A stretch of 64,000 nucleotides of DNA from Pandoraea nosoerga (GCF_902459585.1 NZ_CABPSC010000004.1:285502-349501); one strand, 5' to 3'. Shown: positions 10,513 through 19,850, counted from the stretch's first letter. Numbers and translations are program-made. The notes: generated by a model from the letters alone, not told the origin.

Positions 10513-11442
10513 ATGACCGATCTGAGCGATCGCAAGGCACAAAATGACGTCCTCGGGACCGAGCGTCCCGTGGACGCCACCGAAGCCGCCGCCGCACGAC
10601 TCGAGGCCATGGAAGCGGCCGGCGAGTTGCGCGCGCGGTGGGCGCCGGGCGACATCACGTTGCGTCATGCGGACTTCCTGCAGCACGTGCACGAACTGGA
10701 AGACGGCAGCGTCGACCTGATCCTTGCCGACCCGCCGTATGGGCTCGGCAAGGACTACGGCAACGACTCCGACAAGCGCTCCGGCGAGGACTTCCTCGGC
10801 TGGACGTATGGCTGGCTCGAAGCGGCGATCCCGAAACTCGCGCCGCGCGGCTCGCTGTACCTGTTCTGCACGTGGCAATACGCGCCCGAGCTGTTCGTGT
10901 TCCTCAAGCAGCGCCTGCTGATGATCAACGAGATCATCTGGGATCGCCGCGTGCCCAGCATGGGCGGGAGCACGCGGCGGTTCTCGTCGGTGCACGACAA
11001 CATCGGCTTTTTCGCGGTCTCGAAGGACTACTACTTCGATCTCGACGCCGTGCGCGTGCCGTATGACGCCGCCACGAAGAAGGCGCGCTCGCGCCGTATC
11101 TTCGAAGGCAGCAAGTGGCTGGAGCTGGGGTACAACCCCAAGGATCTGTGGTCGATCTCGCGATTGCACCGGCAAGACCCCGAACGCGTCGATCATCCGA
11201 CGCAGAAACCGCTGCATATCATCGAGCGCATGGTGCTCGCCAGTTGCCCGCCCGGCGGACTCGTGCTCGACCCGTTCATGGGCAGCGGCACGACGGCCGT
11301 GGCCTGCGCGCTGCACGGCCGGCGTTTCGTCGGCTTCGAGCTCAACGCGCACTACCACGCGCTCGCCAACCAACGACTTCAGAGACTTTCCGATCATGTC
11401 CCGCATTCAAGCGACGTTCCAAGCCTTGCAAGCGCAGGGTAA
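10513..11442 (+). CDS. beta-class site-specific DNA (adenine) methyltransferase
   Basis: A 309-residue S-adenosylmethionine-dependent DNA methyltransferase. Catalytic motif IV is ADPPYG at residues 72-77 and the SAM-binding motif I is DPFMGSGTT, about 253-261. The order IV, target-recognition region, I is that of beta-class N6-adenine/N4-cytosine enzymes (HinfI/CcrM type). The C-terminal [16 protein letters not shown] is also typical. No restriction endonuclease gene is nearby, so it is likely an orphan methylase. It sits between trpB (68 bases away) and trpA, whose start overlaps its last 47 bases in another frame. The recognition site cannot be read from sequence. Confidence 0.9.
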   Translation: MTDLSDRKAQNDVLGTERPVDATEAAAARLEAMEAAGELRARWAPGDITLRHADFLQHVHELEDGSVDLILADPPYGLGKDYGNDSDKRSGEDFLGWTYGWLEAAIPKLAPRGSLYLFCTWQYAPELFVFLKQRLLMINEIIWDRRVPSMGGSTRRFSSVHDNIGFFAVSKDYYFDLDAVRVPYDAATKKARSRRIFEGSKWLELGYNPKDLWSISRLHRQDPERVDHPTQKPLHIIERMVLASCPPGGLVLDPFMGSGTTAVACALHGRRFVGFELNAHYHALANQRLQRLSDHVPHSSDVPSLASAG

Positions 11443-12220
11443 GAAGGGCCTCATTCCGTTCATCACCGCGGGCGATCCCGAGCCGGGCTGGACGGTCAGG
11501 CTCATGCATGCGCTCGCCGACAACGGCGCCGACGTCATCGAGCTCGGCGTGCCGTTCTCCGATCCGATGGCCGACGGCCCGGTCATCCAGCGTGCCTCCG
11601 AGCGCGCCCTGGCCCGCGGCGTGAGCCTGGCCGAGGTGCTCGGCTACGTGGCGGCGTTTCGCCAGACCAACGACCGCACGCCGGTCGTGCTCATGGGCTA
11701 CGCCAACCCGATCGAGGCGATGGGGCTCGAGGCCTTCGCCGAGCGCGCCGCCAGGGCTGGCGTGGACGGCGTGCTGGTCGTCGACTATCCGCCCGAGGAG
11801 GCGGAGGGCTACGCCCGCGCCATGCGCGCGCAGGGCATGGATCCGATCTTCCTGCTCGCACCCACGTCGACCGAGGCGCGCATTGCGGCCGTCGCCCGCC
11901 AGGCGAGCGGCTACCTGTATTACGTCTCGCTCAAGGGCGTGACCGGGGCGGCGAGCCTGGACCTGGCCAGCGTGGCCGCGAGAATCCCCGAAATCAAGGC
12001 CGCGGCGGCGCTGCCCGTCGGCGTGGGCTTCGGCATTCGGGACGCCGAGACGGCGCGCGCCATCGCGTCGGTGGCCGACGCCGTGGTCATCGGCAGCGCC
12101 ATCGTGCAGCGGCTCGAGAACACGCCGCGTGATCTCGAAGGCCAGAACGCGGTAAAATCGCTGGCTGAATTCATCGGCGGCATCCGCCAGGCGCTCGACG
12201 AGGGCGTCAAATCCGCGTAA
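11396..12220 (+). CDS. trpA: tryptophan synthase alpha subunit
   Basis: Cleaves indole-3-glycerol phosphate and channels indole to TrpB. The 274 residues start [20 protein letters not shown]. The catalytic glutamate and aspartate lie in [19 protein letters not shown], and the phosphate-binding loop [14 protein letters not shown] is present. The frame is open upstream inside the methyltransferase, but family length and similarity place the start at the ATG at 11396, giving a 47-base overlap with that gene. The overlap makes translational coupling to the methyltransferase likely. Confidence 0.95.
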   Translation: MSRIQATFQALQAQGKKGLIPFITAGDPEPGWTVRLMHALADNGADVIELGVPFSDPMADGPVIQRASERALARGVSLAEVLGYVAAFRQTNDRTPVVLMGYANPIEAMGLEAFAERAARAGVDGVLVVDYPPEEAEGYARAMRAQGMDPIFLLAPTSTEARIAAVARQASGYLYYVSLKGVTGAASLDLASVAARIPEIKAAAALPVGVGFGIRDAETARAIASVADAVVIGSAIVQRLENTPRDLEGQNAVKSLAEFIGGIRQALDEGVKSA

Positions 12221-12221
12221 A

Positions 12222-12263
12222 TTCGCGTCCAAACGTTCGCGTCCGAACGTTCGCGTCCGAACG
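12222..12263. repeat. three tandem 14-bp repeats
   Basis: TTCGCGTCCAAACG followed by two exact copies of TTCGCGTCCGAACG, immediately after the trpA stop. Each unit contains TTCG and CGAA, so local hairpins are possible. Confidence 0.9.
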
Positions 12264-12319
12264 CGATGATCCGCCCGGTGAAACGCTGAATCGAAACGGC
12301 CGCGTGGCGCGGTCGCCAG

Positions 12320-12348
12320 AAACGCCCGCCCTCGTCGAGCGGGCGTTT
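12320..12348 (+). terminator. hairpin upstream of accD
   Basis: AAACGCCCGC and GCGGGCGTTT form a 10-bp stem around a 9-base loop, ending in only three T. It sits directly before the accD ribosome site AAGGAGA (12352-12358). It may be a partial terminator for trpA or a leader structure for accD. Confidence 0.4.
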
Positions 12349-12362
12349 GCCAAGGAGAAACT

Positions 12363-13238
12363 ATGAGCTGGCTCGACAAGCTGCTGCCCCCGAAGATCAA
12401 GCAAACCGATCCGACGCAGCGCAACAAGAGCATCCCGGAAGGGCTGTGGATCAAGTGCCCGTCGTGCGAAGCGGTGTTGTACCGCAACGACGTGGAAGCG
12501 AATCTGCACGTTTGCCCGAAGTGCGATCACCACATGCGCATCGGTGCGCGGGCGCGTCTGGACGCGCTGCTCGATCCCGAAGGCCGCTACGAGCTCGGCC
12601 AGGAGATCGTGCCGGTCGACGCGCTGAAATTCAAGGACAGCCGCAAGTATCCCGATCGCATCAAGGAAGCGATGGACGACAGCGGCGAGACCGATGCCAT
12701 GGTCGTCATGGGCGGTGCGATCCACACGCTGCCGGTCGTGGTGGCGTGCTTCGAGTTCTCGTTCATGGCCGGCTCGATGGGCTCGGTCGTCGGCGAGCGC
12801 TTCGTGCGCGGCGCGCAGAATGCGCTCGAGCAGGGCGTGCCGTTCATCTGCATTACCGCTTCGGGCGGTGCGCGCATGCAGGAAAGCCTGCTCTCGCTCA
12901 TGCAGATGGCCAAGACCACGGCCATGCTGACCAAGCTGTCCGACGCCAAGCTGCCGTTCATCTCCGTGCTGACCGATCCGACCATGGGCGGCGTGTCGGC
13001 GAGCTTCGCCTTCCTCGGCGACGTGGTGATGGCCGAGCCCAAGGCGCTGATCGGCTTTGCCGGCCCGCGCGTGATCGAGCAGACCGTGCGCGAGAAGCTG
13101 CCCGAAGGGTTCCAGCGCTCGGAATTCCTGCTGCAGAAAGGCGCGATCGACATGATCGTCGACCGGCGCAAGATGCGCGAAGAGATCGCGCGTCTGATCG
13201 CCCTCATGCAGTGCCAGCCGGCCGACGCGGTCGCCTGA
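12363..13238 (+). CDS. accD: acetyl-CoA carboxylase carboxyltransferase beta subunit
   Basis: With AccA it transfers the carboxyl group from biotin to acetyl-CoA, the committed step of fatty acid synthesis. The 291 residues carry an N-terminal zinc ribbon (Cys32, Cys35, Cys51, Cys54) and a crotonase-fold core with the oxyanion region [18 protein letters not shown] lies five bases before the ATG. accA is encoded separately at 41.4 kb. Placement between trpA and folC matches other proteobacteria. Confidence 0.97.
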   Translation: MSWLDKLLPPKIKQTDPTQRNKSIPEGLWIKCPSCEAVLYRNDVEANLHVCPKCDHHMRIGARARLDALLDPEGRYELGQEIVPVDALKFKDSRKYPDRIKEAMDDSGETDAMVVMGGAIHTLPVVVACFEFSFMAGSMGSVVGERFVRGAQNALEQGVPFICITASGGARMQESLLSLMQMAKTTAMLTKLSDAKLPFISVLTDPTMGGVSASFAFLGDVVMAEPKALIGFAGPRVIEQTVREKLPEGFQRSEFLLQKGAIDMIVDRRKMREEIARLIALMQCQPADAVA

Positions 13239-13382
13239 GTCCGGAGGGCGCGACAGCCGTCGCGCCCGTCGCGTGGCACGCGCGGTTGCGGCGCCCCAAA
13301 GGGCCGGGCAACGGCGTAGAATGTCACAACGCCACGCAGTGTCGCGCAAGCGGCACGTGAACGCATTACTTCGCAGAACCCG

Positions 13383-13418
13383 AAGCGCGGACGTTACCTC
13401 GTTACGTCCGCGCTTTGC
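13383..13418 (+). terminator. strong hairpin before folC
   Basis: AAGCGCGGACGT and ACGTCCGCGCTT form a perfect 12-bp stem around TACCTCGTT, followed by TTGCATTT. It ends about 20 bases before the folC ATG. A -10-like TAGAAT (13317-13322) lies upstream, so it could be either a weak accD terminator or a folC leader hairpin that affects ribosome access. Confidence 0.45.
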
Positions 13419-13436
13419 ATTTCTGCCCGCACATTC

Positions 13437-14735
13437 ATGCCGACATACTCCACTCTCGACGCCTGGCTCGCCCATCTGGAAACCGCCCACCCCGTGGGCA
13501 TCGACATGGGCCTCGCGCGTATCGGGCGCGTCAAAGAGGCGCTCGGACTGAAATTCCCGTGCCCCGTGTTCACGGTGGGCGGCACCAACGGCAAGGGTTC
13601 TACCTGCGCCATCCTCGAGGCGATCCTGCTCTCGGCGGGCTATCGCGTGGGCTGTCACACATCGCCGCACCTCATCAAGTTCAACGAGCGCGCGCGCGTG
13701 AACGGCGAGATGGTCGACGACGCCACGCTGCTGCCGCACTTCGAGGCGGTCGAGCGCGCCCGCACGAGCTTCGACGAACCGGTCTCGCTCACGTACTTCG
13801 AATTCACCACGCTCGCGATCATGCATCTGTTCGCGAGCGCCGGGCTCGACGCCGTGATTCTCGAAGTCGGCCTGGGCGGGCGGCTCGATGCGGTCAACAT
13901 CGTCGACGCCGACTGCGCCGTCGTCACGAGCATCGACATCGACCACGCGCAGTATCTGGGCGACACGCGCGAGGCCATCGCCATCGAGAAGGCGGGCATC
14001 TTCCGTGCGGGCAAGCCGGCGATCTGCGGCGATCCCATGCCGCCGGCCACGCTGCTGGCCGAAGCCGAGCGCATCGGCGCGGACCTGTGGCTGTTCGGGC
14101 GCGATTTCAACTATCAGGGCGACAAGCAGCAGTGGAGCTACGGCGGGCGCCACATGCGGCGTCCGGCGCTGGCCTATCCGGCGCTGCGCGGCGCGAACCA
14201 GCTGCTCAACGCGTCGGCGGCGCTGGCCGCGCTCGAGGCGATGCGCGCGGCGCTGCCGGTGTCCGCGCAGGACATCCGGCTGGGCCTCGCATCCGTTGAG
14301 CTGCCGGGGCGCTTCCAGGTGCTGCCGGGACGCCCGGCCGTCGTGCTCGATGTCGCCCACAACCCGCACGCGGCCGCCGCGCTCGGACACAATCTCGACG
14401 GGATGGGTTTCTTTCCTTACACCTATGCCGTGTTCGGCGCGATGGCCGACAAGGACATCGAGGGCGTGCTGCGCCACCTTGTCGACAAGGTCGATCACTG
14501 GCGCTTGTGCGGGCTGCCCACCGAGCGCGCGGCGAGTCCGGCGCTGCTCGAAGAGAAGCTGCGCGCCGTAGGGTTTCACGAAGATGCCGACCATTCGGTG
14601 CAAACCTTCGAATCCCCCGAGAAAGCTTACGCCGCCGCGCTCGAGCAGTGCGGCGAGAATGATAGAATTGCGGTTTTTGGATCGTTCTACACGGTGGCCG
14701 GTGTGATGTCGCACCGCAAATTGCAGCGCCATTGA
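13437..14735 (+). CDS. folC: folylpolyglutamate / dihydrofolate synthase
   Basis: ATP-dependent ligase of the Mur ligase family that makes dihydrofolate and adds glutamates to folates. The 432 residues contain the P-loop FTVGGTNGKGSTCAILEA near residues 42-59, the conserved TSPHL motif, and the C-terminal domain with LDVAHNPHAA. The length is typical. It is followed after about 110 bases by the SPOR protein gene, as in the accD-folC-dedD-cvpA-purF order of other proteobacteria. A -10-like TAGAAT near its 3' end (14663-14668) might help express the next gene. Confidence 0.95.
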   Translation: MPTYSTLDAWLAHLETAHPVGIDMGLARIGRVKEALGLKFPCPVFTVGGTNGKGSTCAILEAILLSAGYRVGCHTSPHLIKFNERARVNGEMVDDATLLPHFEAVERARTSFDEPVSLTYFEFTTLAIMHLFASAGLDAVILEVGLGGRLDAVNIVDADCAVVTSIDIDHAQYLGDTREAIAIEKAGIFRAGKPAICGDPMPPATLLAEAERIGADLWLFGRDFNYQGDKQQWSYGGRHMRRPALAYPALRGANQLLNASAALAALEAMRAALPVSAQDIRLGLASVELPGRFQVLPGRPAVVLDVAHNPHAAAALGHNLDGMGFFPYTYAVFGAMADKDIEGVLRHLVDKVDHWRLCGLPTERAASPALLEEKLRAVGFHEDADHSVQTFESPEKAYAAALEQCGENDRIAVFGSFYTVAGVMSHRKLQRH

Positions 14736-14848
14736 CCGCGAACGGTGCGTTGCCGTGACATTTGCTTACCAGAAATGTCATGCGCATGACGCACCGGATG
14801 CGCGATGATCAGTCCAACGACGCGAGTTTCGACCTGAGCCAAGGGCCT

Positions 14849-15820
14849 ATGGGATTGTTTTCCTTCCGCAAGAAAGACGCCGAAGCCGTTTCCCCGAAGC
14901 GCGGTAGCCGCAGGAGCGGCCGCACCGGCACCCGTGCGGCGGGAGGGGGCGAATACAGCGAGCACGAGCAACTCGATCCGCTGCTGCCCGAGAAGCAACG
15001 CGCGCGCCGCCGTCTGGTCGGCGCGTTGGCGCTGGTGCTCGCCGCGGTCATCATTTTGCCCATGGTGCTCGCGCCCGAACCGAAGCCGGCGGCCGATGAC
15101 ATCGCGATCCAGATCCCCGGCAAGGACGCCAATTCTCCACCCGTGCGCGTGAAGCCGCAGGCGGCGCGGCCATCGACCGATGCATCGCTCGACAAGGGCG
15201 AGGAGGCCGTCGACGGCAACGCGCTGGCGAACAGCGCGACCCGGCCGTCCGTGCCGGCGCCGGCCCCGACGGGCCTGCCGTCTTCCTCGTCTTCGTCTGC
15301 CGCGCCGGTCGCTGCCGTGCCGTCGGCGCCGGGCAGCGTGCCCGAGCCGCAGGTGGCGCAGGCCAAGCCGGAGCACAAGCCCGAAGCGAAGCCCGAGACC
15401 CGCAAGCCCGAGCAGCACGCGGACGCCAAACCCGCCGCCAAACCCGCCGAGCCGCACGACACGGCCAAGACGCAAGCCCGGCCGCAGAACAATGTGGCCG
15501 ACCCGATCGCACAGTTCGCGCAGAACAACCCCAAGCCGGCGAAGGCCGCCGACACGCACGACAATGCACAGAAGCCGGCAGCCGCGGGCGGCAAGTACCT
15601 GGTGCGCATCGGCGCGTTCTCGACGCAGGATCGCGCGCAGGCGTGGCTCGTCAAGCTCAAGCTCGTGAACGTGCCGAGCTACATGGTCAAGAGCACGGTC
15701 GACGGGCGTGAGCTCTATCTGCTGCGAGCGGGGCCGTTCTCCGACCGTGCGAGCGCGGAAGCGGCAGGCAAGAAGATTCGCGACGCCGGCCTGACCGCGC
15801 AGGTCGCCGAGGCAGGTTGA
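14849..15820 (+). CDS. SPOR-domain cell-division protein (DedD-like)
   Basis: A 323-residue bitopic inner-membrane protein. A short basic cytoplasmic N-terminus is followed by a membrane helix at about residues 55-75 (LVGALALVLAAVIILPMVLA), a long Pro/Ala/Lys-rich periplasmic linker, and a C-terminal SPOR domain, about 245-320 (YLVRIGAFSTQDRAQAWL), that binds denuded septal peptidoglycan. Position between folC and cvpA corresponds to dedD of E. coli. The start MGLFSFRKK at 14849 has AAGGG nearby; the frame is open upstream to 14762, with other ATGs such as 14780, so the N-terminus is not certain. Confidence 0.87.
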   Translation: MGLFSFRKKDAEAVSPKRGSRRSGRTGTRAAGGGEYSEHEQLDPLLPEKQRARRRLVGALALVLAAVIILPMVLAPEPKPAADDIAIQIPGKDANSPPVRVKPQAARPSTDASLDKGEEAVDGNALANSATRPSVPAPAPTGLPSSSSSSAAPVAAVPSAPGSVPEPQVAQAKPEHKPEAKPETRKPEQHADAKPAAKPAEPHDTAKTQARPQNNVADPIAQFAQNNPKPAKAADTHDNAQKPAAAGGKYLVRIGAFSTQDRAQAWLVKLKLVNVPSYMVKSTVDGRELYLLRAGPFSDRASAEAAGKKIRDAGLTAQVAEAG

Positions 15821-15821
15821 G

Positions 15822-16739
15822 TTGGGCGATACCGTACACGGCGGTCTGCTGACCGTGGTCGACTACGCGGCCATCGCGATCCTGCTCGGGTCGATGTTGC
15901 TGGGCATGCTGCGCGGGCTGGTGCGCGAGCTGTTCAATCTGGTCGGCTGGGTCGTGGCGTTCTTCGTGGCGCGCGCTTTCGGTCCGACGCTCGCGCACTG
16001 GCTGCCGGCCGACCTGCCTGGCGGCGAGATGACGCAGGGCGCGCTGGGCTTCCTGCTGGTGCTCGTTGCGGTGGTGTTCGGCGCGGGAATCGTGAGCGCG
16101 CTCGTGGGACGCATGACCGATCTGATCGGCCTGCGTCCGGCCGATCGCGGCCTGGGCATGCTGTTCGGGATCGTTCGCGGCGTTTTGCTCTTGATGTTGT
16201 TGATGGTTGCCGCCAGATTGACGGCATTGCCGCAGCAACCGGCATGGCAGCATTCGCTGACGCGTCCGTGGGTGGAGGCGGGGCTGGAGCGACTCATGCC
16301 GTACCTCCCCGAGCCGGTTCAGCACTATCTGCGCAAGCCCGAGGCGGCCGTGCCGAGCATGCCGGGGGTGAATTCGCTGAACGCGCCGGTGCCGCTGCCA
16401 CAGTTGGAACCTTATCGCGGCGCGCCGTCTCCTGCGCCCGGCACGTCGGAAGCGCCGCGCGCGGCGCCGCAAGGCCAGGGCGGACAGGGAAGCCGGGTCG
16501 AGACGACTATCGAAGCCCGGCCGGCGGGGCAGCGCACACCGGACGCGCGGGGCGCGCAGGGCGATGGCGCGCGCGTGTCGGGGATTTCGGCCCTGATGGG
16601 CGCAGACATGATCCACGGCGGCCGGGGGATGACGAGCCAGGGCGGCTCGGGCGCCGCCGGGGCGCAATCGCAAGGATGGGGCATGCGAAGCGGCGGATCG
16701 GCCGCGCCGTCGACCGGCCTGCAGAAGGTTTCCGAATGA
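15822..16739 (+). CDS. cvpA: CvpA family inner-membrane protein
   Basis: A 305-residue protein with four predicted membrane helices in the first 165 residues (VDYAAIAILLGSMLLGMLRG, then ELFNLVGWVVAFFVAR, and so on), as in colicin V production protein CvpA. The remainder is a long Pro/Gly/Ala-rich tail absent from E. coli CvpA. The proposed start is TTG one base after the previous stop; GTG at 15855 is an alternative nearer the family start. CvpA is linked to envelope stress and biofilm in other bacteria, but its biochemical role is unresolved. purF follows, as in most proteobacteria. Confidence 0.88.
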   Translation: MGDTVHGGLLTVVDYAAIAILLGSMLLGMLRGLVRELFNLVGWVVAFFVARAFGPTLAHWLPADLPGGEMTQGALGFLLVLVAVVFGAGIVSALVGRMTDLIGLRPADRGLGMLFGIVRGVLLLMLLMVAARLTALPQQPAWQHSLTRPWVEAGLERLMPYLPEPVQHYLRKPEAAVPSMPGVNSLNAPVPLPQLEPYRGAPSPAPGTSEAPRAAPQGQGGQGSRVETTIEARPAGQRTPDARGAQGDGARVSGISALMGADMIHGGRGMTSQGGSGAAGAQSQGWGMRSGGSAAPSTGLQKVSE

Positions 16740-16794
16740 CGGATAATACAGTCCGTTTGACGCAGATTTCGATGTTTTTTGAAGGATTCATGCC

Positions 16795-18315
16795 ATGTGT
16801 GGCATCGTCGGTGTAGTCTCCAAATCCCCGGTCAATCAGTTCATCTACGATAGCCTGCTGCTGCTGCAGCACCGCGGCCAGGATGCCGCCGGCATCGCCA
16901 CGACGGACGGCCACTCGTTCTATATGCACAAGGGCAACGGCATGGTGCGCGACGTGTTTCGCACGCGCAACATGCGCGACCTGCCCGGCACGGTCGGCAT
17001 TGGCCAGGTGCGCTACCCCACGGCCGGCTCGTCGAGCGCCGCACAGGCCCAGCCGTTCTACGTGAATGCCCCATACGGCATCGTGCTCGCGCACAACGGC
17101 AACCTGACGAATTGGGAACAGCTCAAGGACGAGATGTTCCGCGTCGACCGCCGTCACATCAACACCACGTCCGACTCCGAAGTGCTGCTCAACGTGCTCG
17201 CGCACGAACTGCAGGAAAGCTCGCGCGAAGGCTTGTCCGTCGCGTCGCTGTTCCAGGCGGTGAGCAAGGTGCATGGCCGCCTGCGCGGCTCCTACGCGAT
17301 CGTCTCCATCATCTCGGGCTTCGGCCTGCTCGCGTTCCGCGACCCCAACGGCATCCGTCCGCTGTGCATCGGCCGCTTCGACGGCCCGAACGGCACCGAA
17401 TGGATGGTGGCCTCGGAGTCGGTGGCGCTAGAAGGCATGGGCTTCGCGTTCGAGCGCGACGTCAAACCGGGCGAGGCGATCTTCATCAGCAACGACGGCG
17501 AGCTCACTTCGCAGCAGTGTTCGCCGTCGGCGTCGATGCATCCGTGCATTTTCGAACTCGTGTATCTGGCGCGTCCCGATTCCGTGCTCGACGGCGTGCC
17601 GGTCTACGACGCGCGCCTGCGCATGGGCGACTATCTCGCCGAGAAGATCCGCCGCGAGATCGACTACAAGGACATCGACGTCGTCATGCCGATTCCGGAC
17701 TCGAGCCGTCCGGCGGCCATGCAGGTCGCCAAGCGCCTGGGGTTGAACTATCGCGAAGGCTTCTTCAAGAACCGCTACGTCGGCCGCACGTTCATCATGC
17801 CGGGCCAGGCGATGCGCAAGAAGTCGGTGCGTCAGAAGCTCAACGCCATGCGCGTCGAGTTCAAGGACAAGAACGTGCTGATCGTGGACGACTCGATCGT
17901 GCGCGGCACCACCAGCCAGGAAATCGTGCAGATGGCGCGCGATGCCGGCGCCCGCAAGGTGATCTTCGCCTCCGCGGCGCCGCCCGTGAAGTTCCCGAAC
18001 GTGTACGGCATCGACATGCCCACGCGCAGCGAACTGGTGGCGCATGACCGCAGCGACGAGGAAGTGGCCCGCATCATCGGCGCGGACGAACTGATCTATC
18101 AGGACGTCGAGGACATGAAGGCCGCCGTGCGCGACATCAACCCGGATCTGACCGACTTCGATGCATCATGCTTCGACGGCAATTACATCACGGGCGACGT
18201 CACGCCGGAATACCTGGATCGCCTGGAGCAGCAACGCAAGGCGCCGAAGGCGCCGGTCGTGGAAAGCCCCGAGGCCGATGAGGCCGAGCCGCGCGGAGCA
18301 CAGCTTGGCCTGTGA
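16795..18315 (+). CDS. purF: amidophosphoribosyltransferase
   Basis: Catalyses the first committed step of purine synthesis, PRPP plus glutamine to phosphoribosylamine. The 506 residues begin MCGIVGVV, so after Met removal Cys2 is the glutaminase nucleophile and there is no propeptide. The phosphoribosyltransferase site is VLIVDDSIVRGTTSQ, with Asp365 and Asp366. The length equals other proteobacterial PurF. AAGGAT lies before the ATG. A CCGGGG/CCCCGG hairpin (18358-18372) lies downstream but has no T tract. Confidence 0.97.
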   Translation: MCGIVGVVSKSPVNQFIYDSLLLLQHRGQDAAGIATTDGHSFYMHKGNGMVRDVFRTRNMRDLPGTVGIGQVRYPTAGSSSAAQAQPFYVNAPYGIVLAHNGNLTNWEQLKDEMFRVDRRHINTTSDSEVLLNVLAHELQESSREGLSVASLFQAVSKVHGRLRGSYAIVSIISGFGLLAFRDPNGIRPLCIGRFDGPNGTEWMVASESVALEGMGFAFERDVKPGEAIFISNDGELTSQQCSPSASMHPCIFELVYLARPDSVLDGVPVYDARLRMGDYLAEKIRREIDYKDIDVVMPIPDSSRPAAMQVAKRLGLNYREGFFKNRYVGRTFIMPGQAMRKKSVRQKLNAMRVEFKDKNVLIVDDSIVRGTTSQEIVQMARDAGARKVIFASAAPPVKFPNVYGIDMPTRSELVAHDRSDEEVARIIGADELIYQDVEDMKAAVRDINPDLTDFDASCFDGNYITGDVTPEYLDRLEQQRKAPKAPVVESPEADEAEPRGAQLGL

Positions 18316-18406
18316 GGCCGGAGAGACTATTTCCCGCATCGCCGGCGGCCTAGGAAACCGGGGAAACCCCGGAGTGGCCGGCAGGGCGGGGCAGGCGGCG
18401 AGGATT

Positions 18407-18435
18407 TTCCTTCTTCGCCTGCAACGTGCTACACT
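18407..18435 (+). promoter_or_regulatory. putative metZ promoter
   Basis: TTCCTT (18407-18412), 17-base spacer, TACACT (18430-18435). The -10 is good and the -35 poor. Transcription would start near 18442, exactly at the first base of the proposed riboswitch. Confidence 0.5.
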
Positions 18436-18442
18436 GCACCGA

Positions 18443-18502
18443 ACGTCGATTTGATTTCAGCTTGCGGACGTGGGGGAATATCCCCGAAACAGCTAAAGCG
18501 AG
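18443..18502 (+). ncRNA. SAM-II-like riboswitch aptamer upstream of metZ
   Basis: The arrangement matches the SAM-II (SAM-alpha) pseudoknot as I know it. P1 is ACGTC (18443-18447) with GACGT (18467-18471). The conserved GATTTG follows P1 directly (18448-18453). CTTGC (18461-18465) is opposite GCTAAAG (18492-18498), the segment that closes P2 and forms the SAM pocket. Between P1 and GCTAAAG lies an extra small hairpin, GGGGA-ATA-TCCCC (18473-18485), longer than in the classical aptamer. The downstream gene is a methionine biosynthesis enzyme, the expected target. A covariance-model search was not possible here. Confidence 0.75.
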
Positions 18503-18522
18503 GCCTAGACAGATGGATTTCG

Positions 18523-18563
18523 AGCCCGTTTTGCTGACCAGCGAAACGGGCTTTTCTTTTTTT
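18523..18563 (+). terminator. intrinsic terminator in the metZ leader
   Basis: AGCCCGTTT, loop TGCTGACCAGCG, AAACGGGCT, then a long T-rich tract to 18563. It lies about 20 bases after the aptamer and 85 bases before the metZ ATG, so it can act as the expression platform of the riboswitch, ending the transcript when SAM is plentiful. No obvious antiterminator was identified by eye. Confidence 0.9.
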
Positions 18564-18648
18564 GGGTCGGGATTCGGCCGCCGGAATGCGCCAGCGGAAG
18601 GCAGACGGCGGTACGGGCAGCGGCCTTGACACCACGACGAGACACACG

Positions 18649-19836
18649 ATGGACTCCTTCGACTTCGATACCCTGGCGGTGCGCGCGGGCACGCAGCGCT
18701 CCGAGTTTGGCGAGCACTCCGAGGCGCTGTACCTGACCTCGAGCTTTGTGTTCAAGAGCGCTGCAGAGGCCGCCGAGCGGTTCGCGCATTCGGAGGAGGG
18801 CTTTACCTATTCGCGCTTCACCAATCCGACGGTGTCGATGTTCCAGGATCGTCTCGCGGCGCTCGAAGGCGGCGAAGCGTGCATGGCCACGGCCTCGGGC
18901 ATGAGTGCCATCGTCTCGGTCGTGATGACCGCGCTCTCGGCGGGCGACCACCTCGTGAGCTCGCAGAGCATCTTTGGCTCCACGCTCAACGTTTTCTCCA
19001 CCATCTTCAACCGTTTCGGCATCGAGACGACCTTCGTCGATCCGACCGACCTCGATGCGTGGCGCGCCGCGATTCGCCCGAACACGAAGATGTTCTTCCT
19101 CGAGACGCCGTCCAACCCGCTCACCGAAATCGCCGACATTGCGGCGATCGGCAAGATCGCCAAGCAAGCCGGCGCGCTGTTCGTCGTCGACAACTGTTTC
19201 TGTACGCCGGTGCTGCAGCGCCCGATCGAATACGGCGCCGACGTCGTGGTGCACTCGGCGACGAAGTATCTCGATGGCCAGGGCCGCGTGCTTGGCGGCG
19301 CCATCGTCGGCAAGAAGGACTTCATCATGGGCAAGATCTTCACGTTCGTGCGCAGCGCGGGGCCGACCCTGTCCGCGTTCAACGCATGGGTGCTGCTCAA
19401 GGGGCTGGAGACGCTGTCGCTGCGTGTCGAGAAGCAGTCGGCCAACGCGCTGGCCGTGGCGCAATGGCTCGAGCGGCAGCCGCAAGTGGCACGCGTGTTC
19501 TACCCGGGCCTGCCGTCGCACCCGCAATACGAACTCGCACAACGCCAGCAGACGGCCGGCGGCGCGATCGTGGCGTTCGAGCTCAAGGGCGCCACCCCCG
19601 CCGAGCAGCGCGAGAATGCATGGCGCGTGATCGACAATACCCGCGTGTGCTCGATCACCGGCAACCTCGGCGACACACGCACGACCATCACGCATCCGGC
19701 GAGCACCACGCATGGCCGCATTACGCCGCAGGCGCGTGCGGCCGCCGGCATCACCGAAGGGCTGATCCGTCTCGCCGTGGGCCTGGAGTCGCCGGCCGAC
19801 ATCCAGGCCGATCTGGCGCGCGGTTTCGCGAAGTGA
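18649..19836 (+). CDS. metZ: O-succinylhomoserine sulfhydrylase
   Basis: PLP enzyme of the Cys/Met metabolism family that makes homocysteine directly from O-succinylhomoserine and sulfide. The 395 residues start [19 protein letters not shown]. The PLP lysine is Lys206 in [11 protein letters not shown], the substrate-contact motif [12 protein letters not shown] is near residue 47, and the C-terminal SLGDTRT-like segment is [15 protein letters not shown]. Position after purF matches Pseudomonas metZ. In-frame upstream codons overlap the leader and are rejected. Regulation is probably by the upstream SAM-II-like element. Confidence 0.93.
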   Translation: MDSFDFDTLAVRAGTQRSEFGEHSEALYLTSSFVFKSAAEAAERFAHSEEGFTYSRFTNPTVSMFQDRLAALEGGEACMATASGMSAIVSVVMTALSAGDHLVSSQSIFGSTLNVFSTIFNRFGIETTFVDPTDLDAWRAAIRPNTKMFFLETPSNPLTEIADIAAIGKIAKQAGALFVVDNCFCTPVLQRPIEYGADVVVHSATKYLDGQGRVLGGAIVGKKDFIMGKIFTFVRSAGPTLSAFNAWVLLKGLETLSLRVEKQSANALAVAQWLERQPQVARVFYPGLPSHPQYELAQRQQTAGGAIVAFELKGATPAEQRENAWRVIDNTRVCSITGNLGDTRTTITHPASTTHGRITPQARAAAGITEGLIRLAVGLESPADIQADLARGFAK

Positions 19837-19850
19837 CCGGGGCGCGGACC

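Larger units (their letters stand above)
18316..18648 (+). other. purF-metZ intergenic leader region
   Basis: 333 bases without a protein gene. In order it holds a short CCGGGG/CCCCGG hairpin, a putative promoter, a SAM-II-like aptamer, a strong intrinsic terminator and about 85 bases of leader to the metZ ATG. The parts are listed separately. Confidence 0.8.

Noticed and set aside
10513-11442. A restriction-modification system around the methyltransferase
   Set aside because: Both neighbours are trp genes and no endonuclease, specificity or control gene is present within the window.
13238-13436. A small protein gene in the accD-folC gap
   Set aside because: The open frames there lack a ribosome site and known similarity and run through the strong hairpin.
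12207-14732. An 841-codon - strand open frame across accD and folC
   Set aside because: Antisense shadow of two certain genes; composition is His/Arg/Glu-rich as expected for the reverse frame of GC-rich coding DNA.
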